Shown in pieces: positions 1 through 6,733 of a stretch of 40,281 nucleotides of DNA. Under the pieces are notes generated by a model. The model had not been told where the DNA came from. It was given only the letters and a program-made list of their open reading frames with translations, and did no database searches. The DNA comes from Paludibacteraceae bacterium. GTDB taxonomy: Bacteria; Bacteroidota; Bacteroidia; Bacteroidales; Paludibacteraceae. A program made the position numbers and the translations under genes. How positions within the stretch are numbered: position 1 is the first letter of the stretch; every line of letters begins with the position of its first letter. The stretch is from assembly GCA_017647145.1 (NCBI GenBank), contig JAGCLD010000042.1, positions 1-40,281 on the forward strand, written 5' to 3'.

Positions 1-239
1 CTTGCACTGCCCAAATGGTCGGAGTGATAATAATAAATGTCAGAAGCAGGATATTCCGGGTCGTAAGGAAGTTGAATCAATAGAGATGCCAGCAAGTCTT
101 GTTCACAATGCACTGCTGTATGTAATGTCCGTTCTTCTTCATAACACTGTGACAACCACTGCATCTGACCCAAGACTTCTCCGTCTGGGGTAACAAAGAG
201 ATTTGCATCTTGATTATATACTTCTATGGTTTTACGCAT
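1..239 (-). CDS. RHS-repeat core fragment, 3' part beyond the left edge
   Basis: Reading leftward from an ATG at 239-237 there is an open frame of 79 codons that runs off the window. It ends in YYYHSDHLGSAS, the hallmark motif of the last YD repeats of RHS core proteins. The preceding residues (HTAVHCEQDLL, LIQLPYDPEYP) also look like Bacteroidales RHS core. A TAG codon lies two codons upstream of the ATG in the same frame, so the large RHS shell that should precede this motif is absent. It is therefore a displaced core-plus-tip module rather than the 3' end of a full-length gene, unless a frameshift lies upstream. The C-terminal toxin tip would be outside the window. A promoter-like element sits 42 bases upstream of the ATG. 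Role by family: delivery or processing of a polymorphic toxin tip. Confidence 0.7.
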   Translation of the reverse strand, partial: MRKTIEVYNQDANLFVTPDGEVLGQMQWLSQCYEEERTLHTAVHCEQDLLASLLIQLPYDPEYPASDIYYYHSDHLGSA

Positions 240-280
240 TTTCTATCCTAAAGGGATTTGGCACTAGGGTTATTTATTGA

Positions 281-309
281 CAAAGATAGTAAATTTTATT
301 TACGTCAAA
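281..309 (-). promoter_or_regulatory. Bacteroidota-type promoter before the RHS fragment
   Basis: Read on the minus strand, TTTG (309-306), 17 bases, then TATCTTTG (288-281). The -7 box fits TAnnTTTG exactly; the spacing is 2-3 bases shorter than usual. It would start transcription about 35 bases before the ATG at 239, suggesting that the RHS fragment can be expressed on its own. Confidence 0.45.
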
Positions 310-310
310 T

Positions 311-778
311 TTATGGCCCTGGCGCAATAAAATTATGATTTTTAGAGATGGAATATATATATATGCTATCAGTATCTTCATGCTCACAAATCGGGAATAA
401 AATTGTTTCTTTGTTGCCACCAAAATTCATGTGATTAGTAAGGTGTGGAGAGTGTTGAAGTTCTATCACTTTCCTATTCCACATTATGATATAGTTATAT
501 TGTTCATAGTTTAACTTGTTATCCAAGTTCTGTATAGTGATGGAATCTATATTGGGGGTTTGAAAAGGCCAATCACTTAACAAGTGAAAGTACAAATCTT
601 GAGTTGAATTCACAATATCAAATGACTTATACTCATACCTACTAAATGATTTGTTTGGAATAGGTAAAGCACATATCAATGTTGGTTTTATTACTCGGGG
701 TTTAAAATAGTACACCCCCATAAGTATTAAGAATACTATTAATGACACAAATAGTATAATACTTTTGTGCGTTTTCAT
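311..778 (-). CDS. Membrane-anchored immunity candidate (paralog 2)
   Basis: A small protein of 155 residues if started at the ATG at 778-776. An upstream ATG at 814 would add 12 residues, but alignment with the neighbouring paralog (908-1432) favours 778. Residues about 4-25 are one hydrophobic helix followed by YYFKPRVIKP, giving a single N-terminal membrane anchor with the rest probably periplasmic. The two paralogs share GVYYFKPRVIKPTL, CALPIPNKSFSR, FDSITIQ/IDSITIQ, YIIMWN and a DTDSIYIYSISK motif near the C-terminus. The gene lies downstream of an orphan RHS tip and is strikingly AT-rich, which suggests horizontal acquisition. I do not recognise the family. By position and architecture it may be an immunity or decoy-immunity protein for the RHS tip; that function is inference. 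Confidence 0.6.
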   Translation of the reverse strand: MKTHKSIILFVSLIVFLILMGVYYFKPRVIKPTLICALPIPNKSFSRYEYKSFDIVNSTQDLYFHLLSDWPFQTPNIDSITIQNLDNKLNYEQYNYIIMWNRKVIELQHSPHLTNHMNFGGNKETILFPICEHEDTDSIYIYSISKNHNFIAPGP

Positions 779-907
779 GTATATATTTGTTTTATATGTA
801 CTTTTGCTATCCATCTTTTTGGATGCTCTTTGTAATAAAGAATGAATGATTGTTACAGACTTACGTGTAAAGTATTAATATTGTACACAATGATTCAATT
901 TAATTAT

Positions 908-1432
908 TTACCAGTTTCCTAATAGTCGAAATTTTTCTGTTTTTGATATGGAATATATATAAATACTATCTGTATCTATATTCTTACAAATTGGGCGTAA
1001 TGGTGTGCGTTTTGCCTGTGGCACACAATATTCTCTATGATTGGTGATATAATGAGAATGATGCAGTTCTATCAATTCTTGATTCCACATTATGATATAT
1101 TCATTATTTGTGTAATCTAGCATACTGTCTAATATCTGTATAGTAATAGAATCAAATCCTGTTTTCTGTTTTGACCATTTAGGCTGTAAATGATAATAGA
1201 GATGCTTACTTCTTAATACATAATCACATGAATGGTAGTATTTTTCAAAACCATAAGTATCATAGTATTCCTCATAATTATCATAATTAAGTCTACTAAA
1301 TGATTTGTTTGGAATAGGTAAAGCACATACCAATGTTGGTTTTATTACTCGAGGTTTAAAATAGTATACCCCTATAAGTATTAAGAGTACTATTAATAAC
1401 GAAAGTAATATAAATCGTTTATAATTCAACAT
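908..1432 (-). CDS. Membrane-anchored immunity candidate (paralog 1)
   Basis: A protein of 174 residues from the ATG at 1432-1430. The open frame extends to 1483, but that would overlap the end of the RHS tip gene and add 17 residues not shared with the paralog, so 1432 is preferred. It begins 20 bases after the stop of the orphan RHS tip (1453), the normal position of a cognate immunity gene. Residues about 5-25 form one membrane helix followed by GVYYFKPRVIKPTL. The remainder is a presumed periplasmic domain rich in Tyr, His and Asn, with YIIMWNQELIELHHS and a terminal DTDSIYIYSISK motif. It is homologous along its whole length to the gene at 311-778, so the two arose by tandem duplication. 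Family not recognised; the immunity role is inferred from context. Confidence 0.65.
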   Translation of the reverse strand: MLNYKRFILLSLLIVLLILIGVYYFKPRVIKPTLVCALPIPNKSFSRLNYDNYEEYYDTYGFEKYYHSCDYVLRSKHLYYHLQPKWSKQKTGFDSITIQILDSMLDYTNNEYIIMWNQELIELHHSHYITNHREYCVPQAKRTPLRPICKNIDTDSIYIYSISKTEKFRLLGNW

Positions 1433-1452
1433 AATACTATTGACTTTTAAAT

Positions 1453-2292
1453 TCAACGTCGCAAATAATCCCATGATTGCCAAAAGAATTGAGGTTCTGG
1501 TTGTAGTGTAAAACGATTATAGCTTACTCCTGCAGATGATCCTTTGACCTCTTTGAATGGGAAAATGTTGTAAAATGCTTGCATTAAGGTTAATTTTGAA
1601 CCTATGAGCGTATGTTGGGTTTTGCTATTGGATTTACATGTGTGTAAATTTAGGCGAGCATTACTTATAGTTCCTATTGGCAAACCCAAATCTTGTATAT
1701 TCATAGCTTTATTTTGGAGTACATTAGTTAACCTGTCACCTGTGGATGTAAGGTATTGTGGATTCTTATTGCTACTATTCAATATTATTGTTTGATTGTT
1801 ACCATGATGATTTATATTCACTTCTCTGATTTCTTGACTTGCCATATTTTGCCAATCTTGCTGAAATTCTTCTTTTGTACACACATCACTAAGAGCAACA
1901 GTTCCTTTGCCATATTTCTTCTCCAAAACAGAGTACATTTTGTGCGTTTGTGGACTAAAATCCTTCTTGTTATAAAAAATATACGCTTTGATATTTGAGT
2001 GGTCTTTTATAATATTACCATCCATATCTTTCCATTCCCTTCCATCCGGATCCACATACTTTAATGGATTCCATGCACAATAAGCATAGGACGAGATTTG
2101 TGGGTATTTATCACTTAATGGGTCTGGCGAGAGCCAGATGGATGCAGCAGAAGTGTAGTAGCGTGCTCCGAAGAAATCATAACCCGATTCTTCGTCTCGC
2201 TCTTTGCCTGTGAACTTAAACCGCTCGTTGTATGGTGTCCTCTGCTGGTTCTTCCACAACTCCCCATACGGCATGTAGTGAATGTACTGCAC
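1453..2292 (-). CDS. Orphan RHS C-terminal tip with candidate clan-CD cysteine protease domain
   Basis: The frame is open from a GTG at 2292, giving 279 residues; the first in-frame ATG is at 2274. Residues 1-85 are the end of an RHS core: YMPYGELW, FKFTGKERDEESGYDFFGARYY, SPDPLSDKYP and the junction motif NPLKYVDPDGRE. After it comes a variable tip (about 88-279) with INHHGNN (H162, H163, G164) and LHTCKSN (C219). A His-Gly followed about 55 residues later by a Cys at the end of a hydrophobic strand is the arrangement of clan-CD (caspase-like) peptidases, so a protease effector is plausible. RHS homology continues upstream to about 2316 (ITKSSGEPV), where an in-frame TAG ends it; no RHS shell precedes it. 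It is therefore an orphan tip module, possibly silent, followed by two immunity candidates. Toxin activity is inferred. Confidence 0.65.
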   Translation of the reverse strand: MQYIHYMPYGELWKNQQRTPYNERFKFTGKERDEESGYDFFGARYYTSAASIWLSPDPLSDKYPQISSYAYCAWNPLKYVDPDGREWKDMDGNIIKDHSNIKAYIFYNKKDFSPQTHKMYSVLEKKYGKGTVALSDVCTKEEFQQDWQNMASQEIREVNINHHGNNQTIILNSSNKNPQYLTSTGDRLTNVLQNKAMNIQDLGLPIGTISNARLNLHTCKSNSKTQHTLIGSKLTLMQAFYNIFPFKEVKGSSAGVSYNRFTLQPEPQFFWQSWDYLRR

Positions 2293-2415
2293 CGGCTCGC
2301 CCGAAGATTTGGTAATCTATTTCAAAGAACTTTGCGCCTGCAATTTAGAAATTATTTTTGGTTTGACAAAGTCAGGCCGTATTTTTTTGTTTTGTATCTG
2401 TTTTGTGTTTTATTC

Positions 2416-2458
2416 CTATCTAGTGGTCCCGAAGTGGTCCCGGGAAAGATAGGACGCT
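2416..2458. repeat. Dispersed GGTCCCGA element, copy 1
   Basis: Begins CTATCTAGTGGTCCCGA, followed by GTGGTCCCGGGAAAGATAGGA and CGCT. Nearly the same sequence occurs at 2784-2834, and a reverse-complement relative is at 17089-17142. The copies share a doubled GGTCCCGA/GGTCYCGG core and a following GATAGGACGCT-like tail. No coding capacity is seen. Confidence 0.6.
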
Positions 2459-2705
2459 GCGCTATGCTTGCTACAGGACGGGCGGAGCCTGGAGGACTAG
2501 TGAGGCTAGTGAGCTGGTGACATTGGTTTTGTGGGTTATTATTTATTTCGTTGCTTTTACATACTATTATGTGAAATTTCGCCCCTACAGGGCTGTTTTG
2601 TGTTGTATCTTATTGTTTCATAGCCCTAATGGACTATGCTTTAAAATTTAACCCTTTTCAGGGTTTTCTTATATTGATGATAATTGTATCTTAATCCTAC
2701 ATTCA

Positions 2706-2771
2706 TCCTATCTAGTTCCTATCTAGTTCCTATCTAGTTCCTATCTAGTTCCTATCTAGTTCCTATCTAGT
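2706..2771. repeat. Six perfect tandem copies of an 11-bp unit
   Basis: The unit TCCTATCTAGT is repeated six times without a mismatch. Each unit contains CTAG. The period of 11 bp is close to one helical turn, so the CTAG sites would lie on the same DNA face. The end of the unit (CTATCTAG) is also the start of the neighbouring dispersed element at 2416, so the array probably expanded from the edge of such an element. Confidence 0.9.
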
Positions 2772-2783
2772 TGGTATCTGTTT

Positions 2784-2834
2784 TGTATCTAGTGGTCCCG
2801 AGGTGGTCTCGGGAAAGATAGGACGCTCATTGCA
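2784..2834. repeat. Dispersed GGTCCCGA element, copy 2
   Basis: TATCTAGTGGTCCCGAGG followed by TGGTCTCGGGAAAGATAGGA and CGCTCATTGC. It matches copy 1 at 2416-2458 with few differences and follows directly after the 11-bp tandem array. Confidence 0.6.
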
Positions 2835-2933
2835 TTCGCTATAGGTTAGAGATGAGAGGTTAAAGGTTAAAGAAAGAAATAGAAATAGACCCCCTCCGTT
2901 CCATTCCGCTGACGCTACATTACACTCGTCCCC

Positions 2934-2968
2934 CTTAAAGCGGGGACAGTGCTTTTTTAGTTAGTTTT
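2934..2968. repeat. Dispersed GGGGACAGTGC element, copy 1
   Basis: CTTAAAGCGGGGACAGTGC followed by a T-run and AGTTAGTTTT. A shorter copy lies at 3030-3056 and an inverted copy at 16774-16810. The preceding stretch (about 2888-2933, ACCCCCTCCG...CTCGTCCCCC) also has an inverted relative at about 16901-16935. Confidence 0.6.
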
Positions 2969-3029
2969 GAAATGTGAAAAAAAAGTTATATAAATATATT
3001 CCATTACTACTTCGCTTCCAAAATAATAA

Positions 3030-3056
3030 GGACAGTGCTTTTTTAGTTAGTTTTTT
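3030..3056. repeat. Dispersed GGACAGTGC element, copy 2 (short)
   Basis: GGACAGTGC, T-run, AGTTAGTTTTTT, identical to the 3' part of the copy at 2934-2968. Confidence 0.55.
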
Positions 3057-3065
3057 ATGAGTGGC

Positions 3066-3081
3066 GGACACGGCGTGCCGT
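3066..3081. repeat. GGACACGGCGTGCCGT near-palindrome
   Basis: Near-palindromic except for the central GT. Copies at 26856-26875 (full form) and 26907-26920 (core). All three are intergenic and lie beside AGCAATTTAT / TTGCTTACGCTCGGCAAT-like sequence. Confidence 0.6.
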
Positions 3082-3184
3082 TTAAATAAATTGCTTACGC
3101 TCGGCAATTAGAAAACAAGTTTTCCAATGCGCTCGCTTAATCGCAATTTTAGATAATTTGCTTGTGGTTGGTGTAATATATTAA

Positions 3185-3213
3185 TCCCCATTAACAATGT
3201 AAGTCAATGGGGA
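3185..3213 (-). terminator. Weak hairpin downstream of the NPCBM operon
   Basis: TCCCCATT (3185-3192) pairs with AATGGGGA (3206-3213), about 50 bases after the stop of the leftward gene ending at 3262. The sequence that follows on the minus strand is AT-rich but not a clean U-run, so terminator function is uncertain. Confidence 0.35.
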
Positions 3214-3261
3214 TGTTTGTGTGTAGGCTTTTGTGTGGGTGTGGCCTATGTAGGTTTGAGT

Positions 3262-6093
3262 TTATTCGGAAAAGTTGCGCACTTTTGCTTTTGCTCCTTC
3301 GGGTACTTTTTCGCCTTTGATTAGGGGTGTAAATATGGTTCTTTCAGTAGAGGTTCTGCCGTCGATGTCTATTGCGTGTGTAATTACATTGTGGAGGACG
3401 GCTTCATTTTCTATGGCGTATTTGTACATGTCGTCGATTACGACTTTCAGGTGTTTGAATAGTTTGTTGGCTTCTTTCAGATGTTTACCATAAGCCACAG
3501 CGGCAAAGCCCATTTCCACCAGACTTGTTGCTGCGTTTACTTGCATAAATGTCAGTTCGACGCATGTTTCTTTCATGTCGCGCAGGTTGTCAATGATGTA
3601 CATGTAGTCTTTGTGTGTGTAGGGTATTCTATTGTCGCTTCCATCTTCACTAATCAGTTTTACTGCCTTGCAGATTTGGTTGGCTTCGGTCTCAAGATAG
3701 TAGGTGTGGATGGCATAATCTGGTTTGCCTTTTTTTAACATATCTTGTGCTTCCCAGTAGAGATTTCTGACTCCTACCATGTAACTGTCAAAGGCTTTGA
3801 CTCCTGTGGATCTTGGGCATTCCCATCCCTCCGGAATGGTTAGTTCTGTCCATCCGGGTGTAGTCACCACGGCGTTGGCGGGACGCAGGTCTTCGGGAAT
3901 AATGAGTTGGCATTTTTGTTTTGAGATTTTGATGTCATGGAAAACGTATGCGGCAGAGGTTCCTTTGGTGTTGGCGAGCCAGAACATCAATTGTTCGCAT
4001 CCATTGATGGGGACGGTGACTGTTTGTGGCTTCATTCCTTCAAAGACTGCGAGTTCAGCCATGACGATGTGGTCGGCTCCAATCAACAGTTTTTCTTTTC
4101 TTTCGGAGATGTCGGGTTGCCATGTGTCTGTGCCGAGTACTTGCATGTCGCCTTGGGTTCGCAGACATTCCACTGTGAAAGTGACACTATTATATTGCCC
4201 GTAGGTATTGAATGCGGCACATGAGTTCTCTACGGCTTCTCCGCCTGCGGCTAACATTAACAAGCCGGCTGCACCCATCAAGGTGGACCCTACTACAGTA
4301 CCTCCTACTGAAACGCCTATCGGCACGAATGCCGCACCTACAGCTGCTGCTCCTACTGTGCTGGCGCCTACTGCATCGGAACCGGAAAGTACCCCGTCCT
4401 CAAGAGAAAAATGGGTGGTGGCTTGTAATACAAAGCCTTTGTATATCTTACTGTTGTCGTAGCGTGTAAAATAATTCTTCTTAGATGTTCCATCTACAAA
4501 AGCTCCAGAAGCTGAACCGCTGAGATAGTGAATGTAGGGCGCGCCAAGGTCAATCAAATCGATTTCGGATGGACATTCCGGTGTGGGATGCTCAAAGAGA
4601 TTATGCGCTACGGGCTCGCCACGATAGACCACTATGTCGGCCACCCCCCACACGGGTGGAGACATGGTGGACATACCCACTTCTTCAAACATGAGTTTTT
4701 GGCATTTGTTGATTTTCACGACGTGATGTTCATTAGGCATGGTGGCAATCAGGCGTGTTTCGTACACCAGTTGGTCGTCGGCATAGACGCGCAGGATGTC
4801 ATTTTTCAGTACGCCACATTTGCTGATCCATCCTGTGGTGAAGGAGACGTAGTCAAACTGTTTTCCTAAGTCGAAGAAGGCTTTACAGTGTGTGTTGTCG
4901 TCAAAGATATGTGTGGAAGATTTCATCACCAGCCCTTCGTTGTACTTGATTCCTCCCATGGAGAATGTGATGAAGTCGGACTTTCCGTCATACACCATAT
5001 CTTCTCTGCTGATGCCTCCTCCGACAGCATAAGGAGGGATGTTGGAAATGAGTTTGCATACATTGGGTAGGGCTTTCAGTTTGTCGGAAGCTTCGAGTGT
5101 GCTTCCTTCCGGTGTGGTTTCTTCAATGTTGTGTCCGGCAGGATAGAGCATGATGTTGGCAGCAGCCAATTCGCTTGATCTTTCTTCTTGTTGACTCTCA
5201 AAACTAAGCATGTGTACACCGGAAACATCCACAGTGTACTTCTTTGCTAATTCGCCTTGCTTGATTTCTTCTTCCAAAAGAATCTTTCCATCTCCTCTAA
5301 CTGTGAGCCATGCCACTCCTTTTACGCCATCATCAGAGTCTTGTGATCCGGCGATGAACTGTAGGGTTTGGTATTTTTTGCCGATGTTGAAGAAAGTGCG
5401 GCGTTCGTCGGAACCAATGAGTTGCATGTTGGCAGTCATGCTGATACCGTAGTCGTAGGTGATGCCATTGACTTTAACCGGCTCAATAAATTTTTTGAAT
5501 AGATTGGTATTTGCCGGTGCGTTTCCTTTGTAAAAGCAATTGTGAAAAGCAGTGAGGTAGAAAGGGAGTAGGTCGCGCACGAGCATGATAGGTTTACCTG
5601 TGGCTTTGGTGAGCGTGGCGGTTTCTTTAGGAGTTTCAGAAGCGGTCCACAACAGTGGTTCGGCAACCCCTATTTCAACGTCATCATAGAGTGTTTCGAA
5701 GCGTAGGATGTCCACTCCTGTAATGTCCACAGAGATACGTTCGGGTGTGCTGATTCCTCTTACTTTGGTTTCGAAAAGTTTTCTTCCATCCCCTCTGATG
5801 GCCAATATTCCCACGTGGTCCCAGTAGTCGGCAGAGCCACAGATGAATGTGAGTGTTTTGTATTTTCCTTTCAGGCTAAATTCCACCCATCCGTGTGTGT
5901 CGTTGCTGGGCGAATGGCTGAGGCTGAATCCGTTGTTGTAGGTTATGCCTCCAATCTCCAAATTGTTGTTGGCAGGATGATAATAATACTCAGCAATAGG
6001 TTTGTGTACTTTGTTTAAGTAGCGGAGTGTTTGTGCGTGTCCAAGTTGGCTGCAAACAGAGATGGTTAAAAGTAGAAAGAGGATTTTTTTCAT
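3262..6093 (-). CDS. Secreted protein with four NPCBM-like modules and an internal Gly/Ala hydrophobic segment
   Basis: 943 residues with a clear signal peptide (about 1-21, ending in HAQ). Three modules resemble the NPCBM/NEW2 carbohydrate-binding fold: about 47-140 (GGITYNNGFSL, FICGSAD, LAIRGDGRKLFET, VDITGVDILRFE), 207-300 (NGITYDYGISM, FIAGSQD, LTVRGDGKIL) and 378-490 (GGIKYNEGLVM, FTTGW, LRVYADDQLVY). A fourth begins near 551 (YKGFVLQATTHF) and resumes near 626. Between them, about 571-619, lies a Gly/Ala/Val-rich glycine-zipper-like segment that could cross or insert into a membrane. Residues about 765-915 are predicted amphipathic helices. It is the last gene of a leftward three-gene operon, 12 bases after the DUF1963-like gene. 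Glycan or cell-wall binding is inferred from the module type. No catalytic domain is recognised. Confidence 0.75.
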   Translation of the reverse strand: MKKILFLLLTISVCSQLGHAQTLRYLNKVHKPIAEYYYHPANNNLEIGGITYNNGFSLSHSPSNDTHGWVEFSLKGKYKTLTFICGSADYWDHVGILAIRGDGRKLFETKVRGISTPERISVDITGVDILRFETLYDDVEIGVAEPLLWTASETPKETATLTKATGKPIMLVRDLLPFYLTAFHNCFYKGNAPANTNLFKKFIEPVKVNGITYDYGISMTANMQLIGSDERRTFFNIGKKYQTLQFIAGSQDSDDGVKGVAWLTVRGDGKILLEEEIKQGELAKKYTVDVSGVHMLSFESQQEERSSELAAANIMLYPAGHNIEETTPEGSTLEASDKLKALPNVCKLISNIPPYAVGGGISREDMVYDGKSDFITFSMGGIKYNEGLVMKSSTHIFDDNTHCKAFFDLGKQFDYVSFTTGWISKCGVLKNDILRVYADDQLVYETRLIATMPNEHHVVKINKCQKLMFEEVGMSTMSPPVWGVADIVVYRGEPVAHNLFEHPTPECPSEIDLIDLGAPYIHYLSGSASGAFVDGTSKKNYFTRYDNSKIYKGFVLQATTHFSLEDGVLSGSDAVGASTVGAAAVGAAFVPIGVSVGGTVVGSTLMGAAGLLMLAAGGEAVENSCAAFNTYGQYNSVTFTVECLRTQGDMQVLGTDTWQPDISERKEKLLIGADHIVMAELAVFEGMKPQTVTVPINGCEQLMFWLANTKGTSAAYVFHDIKISKQKCQLIIPEDLRPANAVVTTPGWTELTIPEGWECPRSTGVKAFDSYMVGVRNLYWEAQDMLKKGKPDYAIHTYYLETEANQICKAVKLISEDGSDNRIPYTHKDYMYIIDNLRDMKETCVELTFMQVNAATSLVEMGFAAVAYGKHLKEANKLFKHLKVVIDDMYKYAIENEAVLHNVITHAIDIDGRTSTERTIFTPLIKGEKVPEGAKAKVRNFSE

Positions 6094-6105
6094 AATATAA
6101 GCATA

Positions 6106-6732
6106 TTATAAGGAGTGGAAAAAAAGTTTAACGTTAGAGAAGTTGCGTAGAGCCAGATCTTCGGGTGTGATGAGGAAGTTGAGATTCCCCATGTCAAAGA
6201 GGCGTAATCCCCATCGTTCGTCTTCGTCGATTTGCAGCAGAGAGAGCATGCCTTCTGCCTCCCATGTGACTTCTTCAAAGAATGGTGTGCCTAAGAGCTT
6301 GTGCCCGTGGTGTTTGTCGGCCACGTTGTTAAAAGTGATTGCCTCAGCCGGGAGTGTGGCCGGTGTGCCGTCAGCCCATCTCACTTCGTGTGTGTGTAGC
6401 GAAGTGAGGGTGGGGGAATAAATGACCTTAAAAGAAGTTTTGTCCCAGAAGCCAAGCCCTTCGGCCTCAGCGTCGGTTTGGCCGAGGAAATAGTCTAAAT
6501 CAGCAAAGAAATAGAGCATGCCTTCGGCGGGGAGTAGGTGTTGTGGGTCGTGTTGGTGGAGGTCTTCCATGCGAATCTGGCAGATGAAGGTGAGTAGGTC
6601 TTCAGTGCCCTGTTCGTCTTTTTCACCCCTGCAAGGAAAGTTGACTCCTTCGGGCAAGTCGGGGAATCCCCACCAATGGCTTAGATTGACGAGATTGTTG
6701 TTGGAGTTATATGTGTTGATGCTTATGGCCAT
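6106..6732 (-). CDS. DUF1963 (YwqG-like) family protein
   Basis: 208 residues, no signal peptide, probably cytoplasmic. The family signature is visible: HWWGFPDLPEGVNFPC near residue 20, FICQIRMEDL near 48, and LLPAEGMLYFFADLDYF near 64-80. YwqG/DUF1963 proteins have no settled biochemical role and are often found near polymorphic toxin and immunity genes. Its ATG (6732) follows the stop of the upstream gene by one base, and its stop is 12 bases before the next gene, so all three are almost certainly co-transcribed. An immunity or stress role is possible but is only inference. Confidence 0.75.
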   Translation of the reverse strand: MAISINTYNSNNNLVNLSHWWGFPDLPEGVNFPCRGEKDEQGTEDLLTFICQIRMEDLHQHDPQHLLPAEGMLYFFADLDYFLGQTDAEAEGLGFWDKTSFKVIYSPTLTSLHTHEVRWADGTPATLPAEAITFNNVADKHHGHKLLGTPFFEEVTWEAEGMLSLLQIDEDERWGLRLFDMGNLNFLITPEDLALRNFSNVKLFFHSL

Positions 6733-6733
6733 A

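Larger units (their letters stand above)
2293..3261. other. Non-coding island of dispersed repeats
   Basis: About 970 bases without a convincing gene. It holds two copies of a GGTCCCGA-containing element, a six-unit 11-bp tandem repeat, two copies of a GGACAGTGC..TTTTTTAGTTAG element, an ACGGCGTGCCGT near-palindrome, and a weak hairpin close to the end of the leftward operon (all listed separately). The same element types recur at 16714-17200 and 26690-26930, partly in inverted orientation. Apparent short open frames here have no recognisable protein features. Confidence 0.7.

Noticed and set aside
2278..2520. 80-codon plus-strand open frame at the edge of the RHS tip
   Set aside because: It overlaps the RHS tip start and dispersed repeats and has no recognisable protein features.
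2706..2771. CRISPR array
   Set aside because: The 11-bp units are contiguous with no spacers, and no cas gene is present.
3797..4469. Several plus-strand open frames of 84-135 codons
   Set aside because: They are antisense to the NPCBM-like gene, have no start context or family features, and the sense frame is strongly supported.
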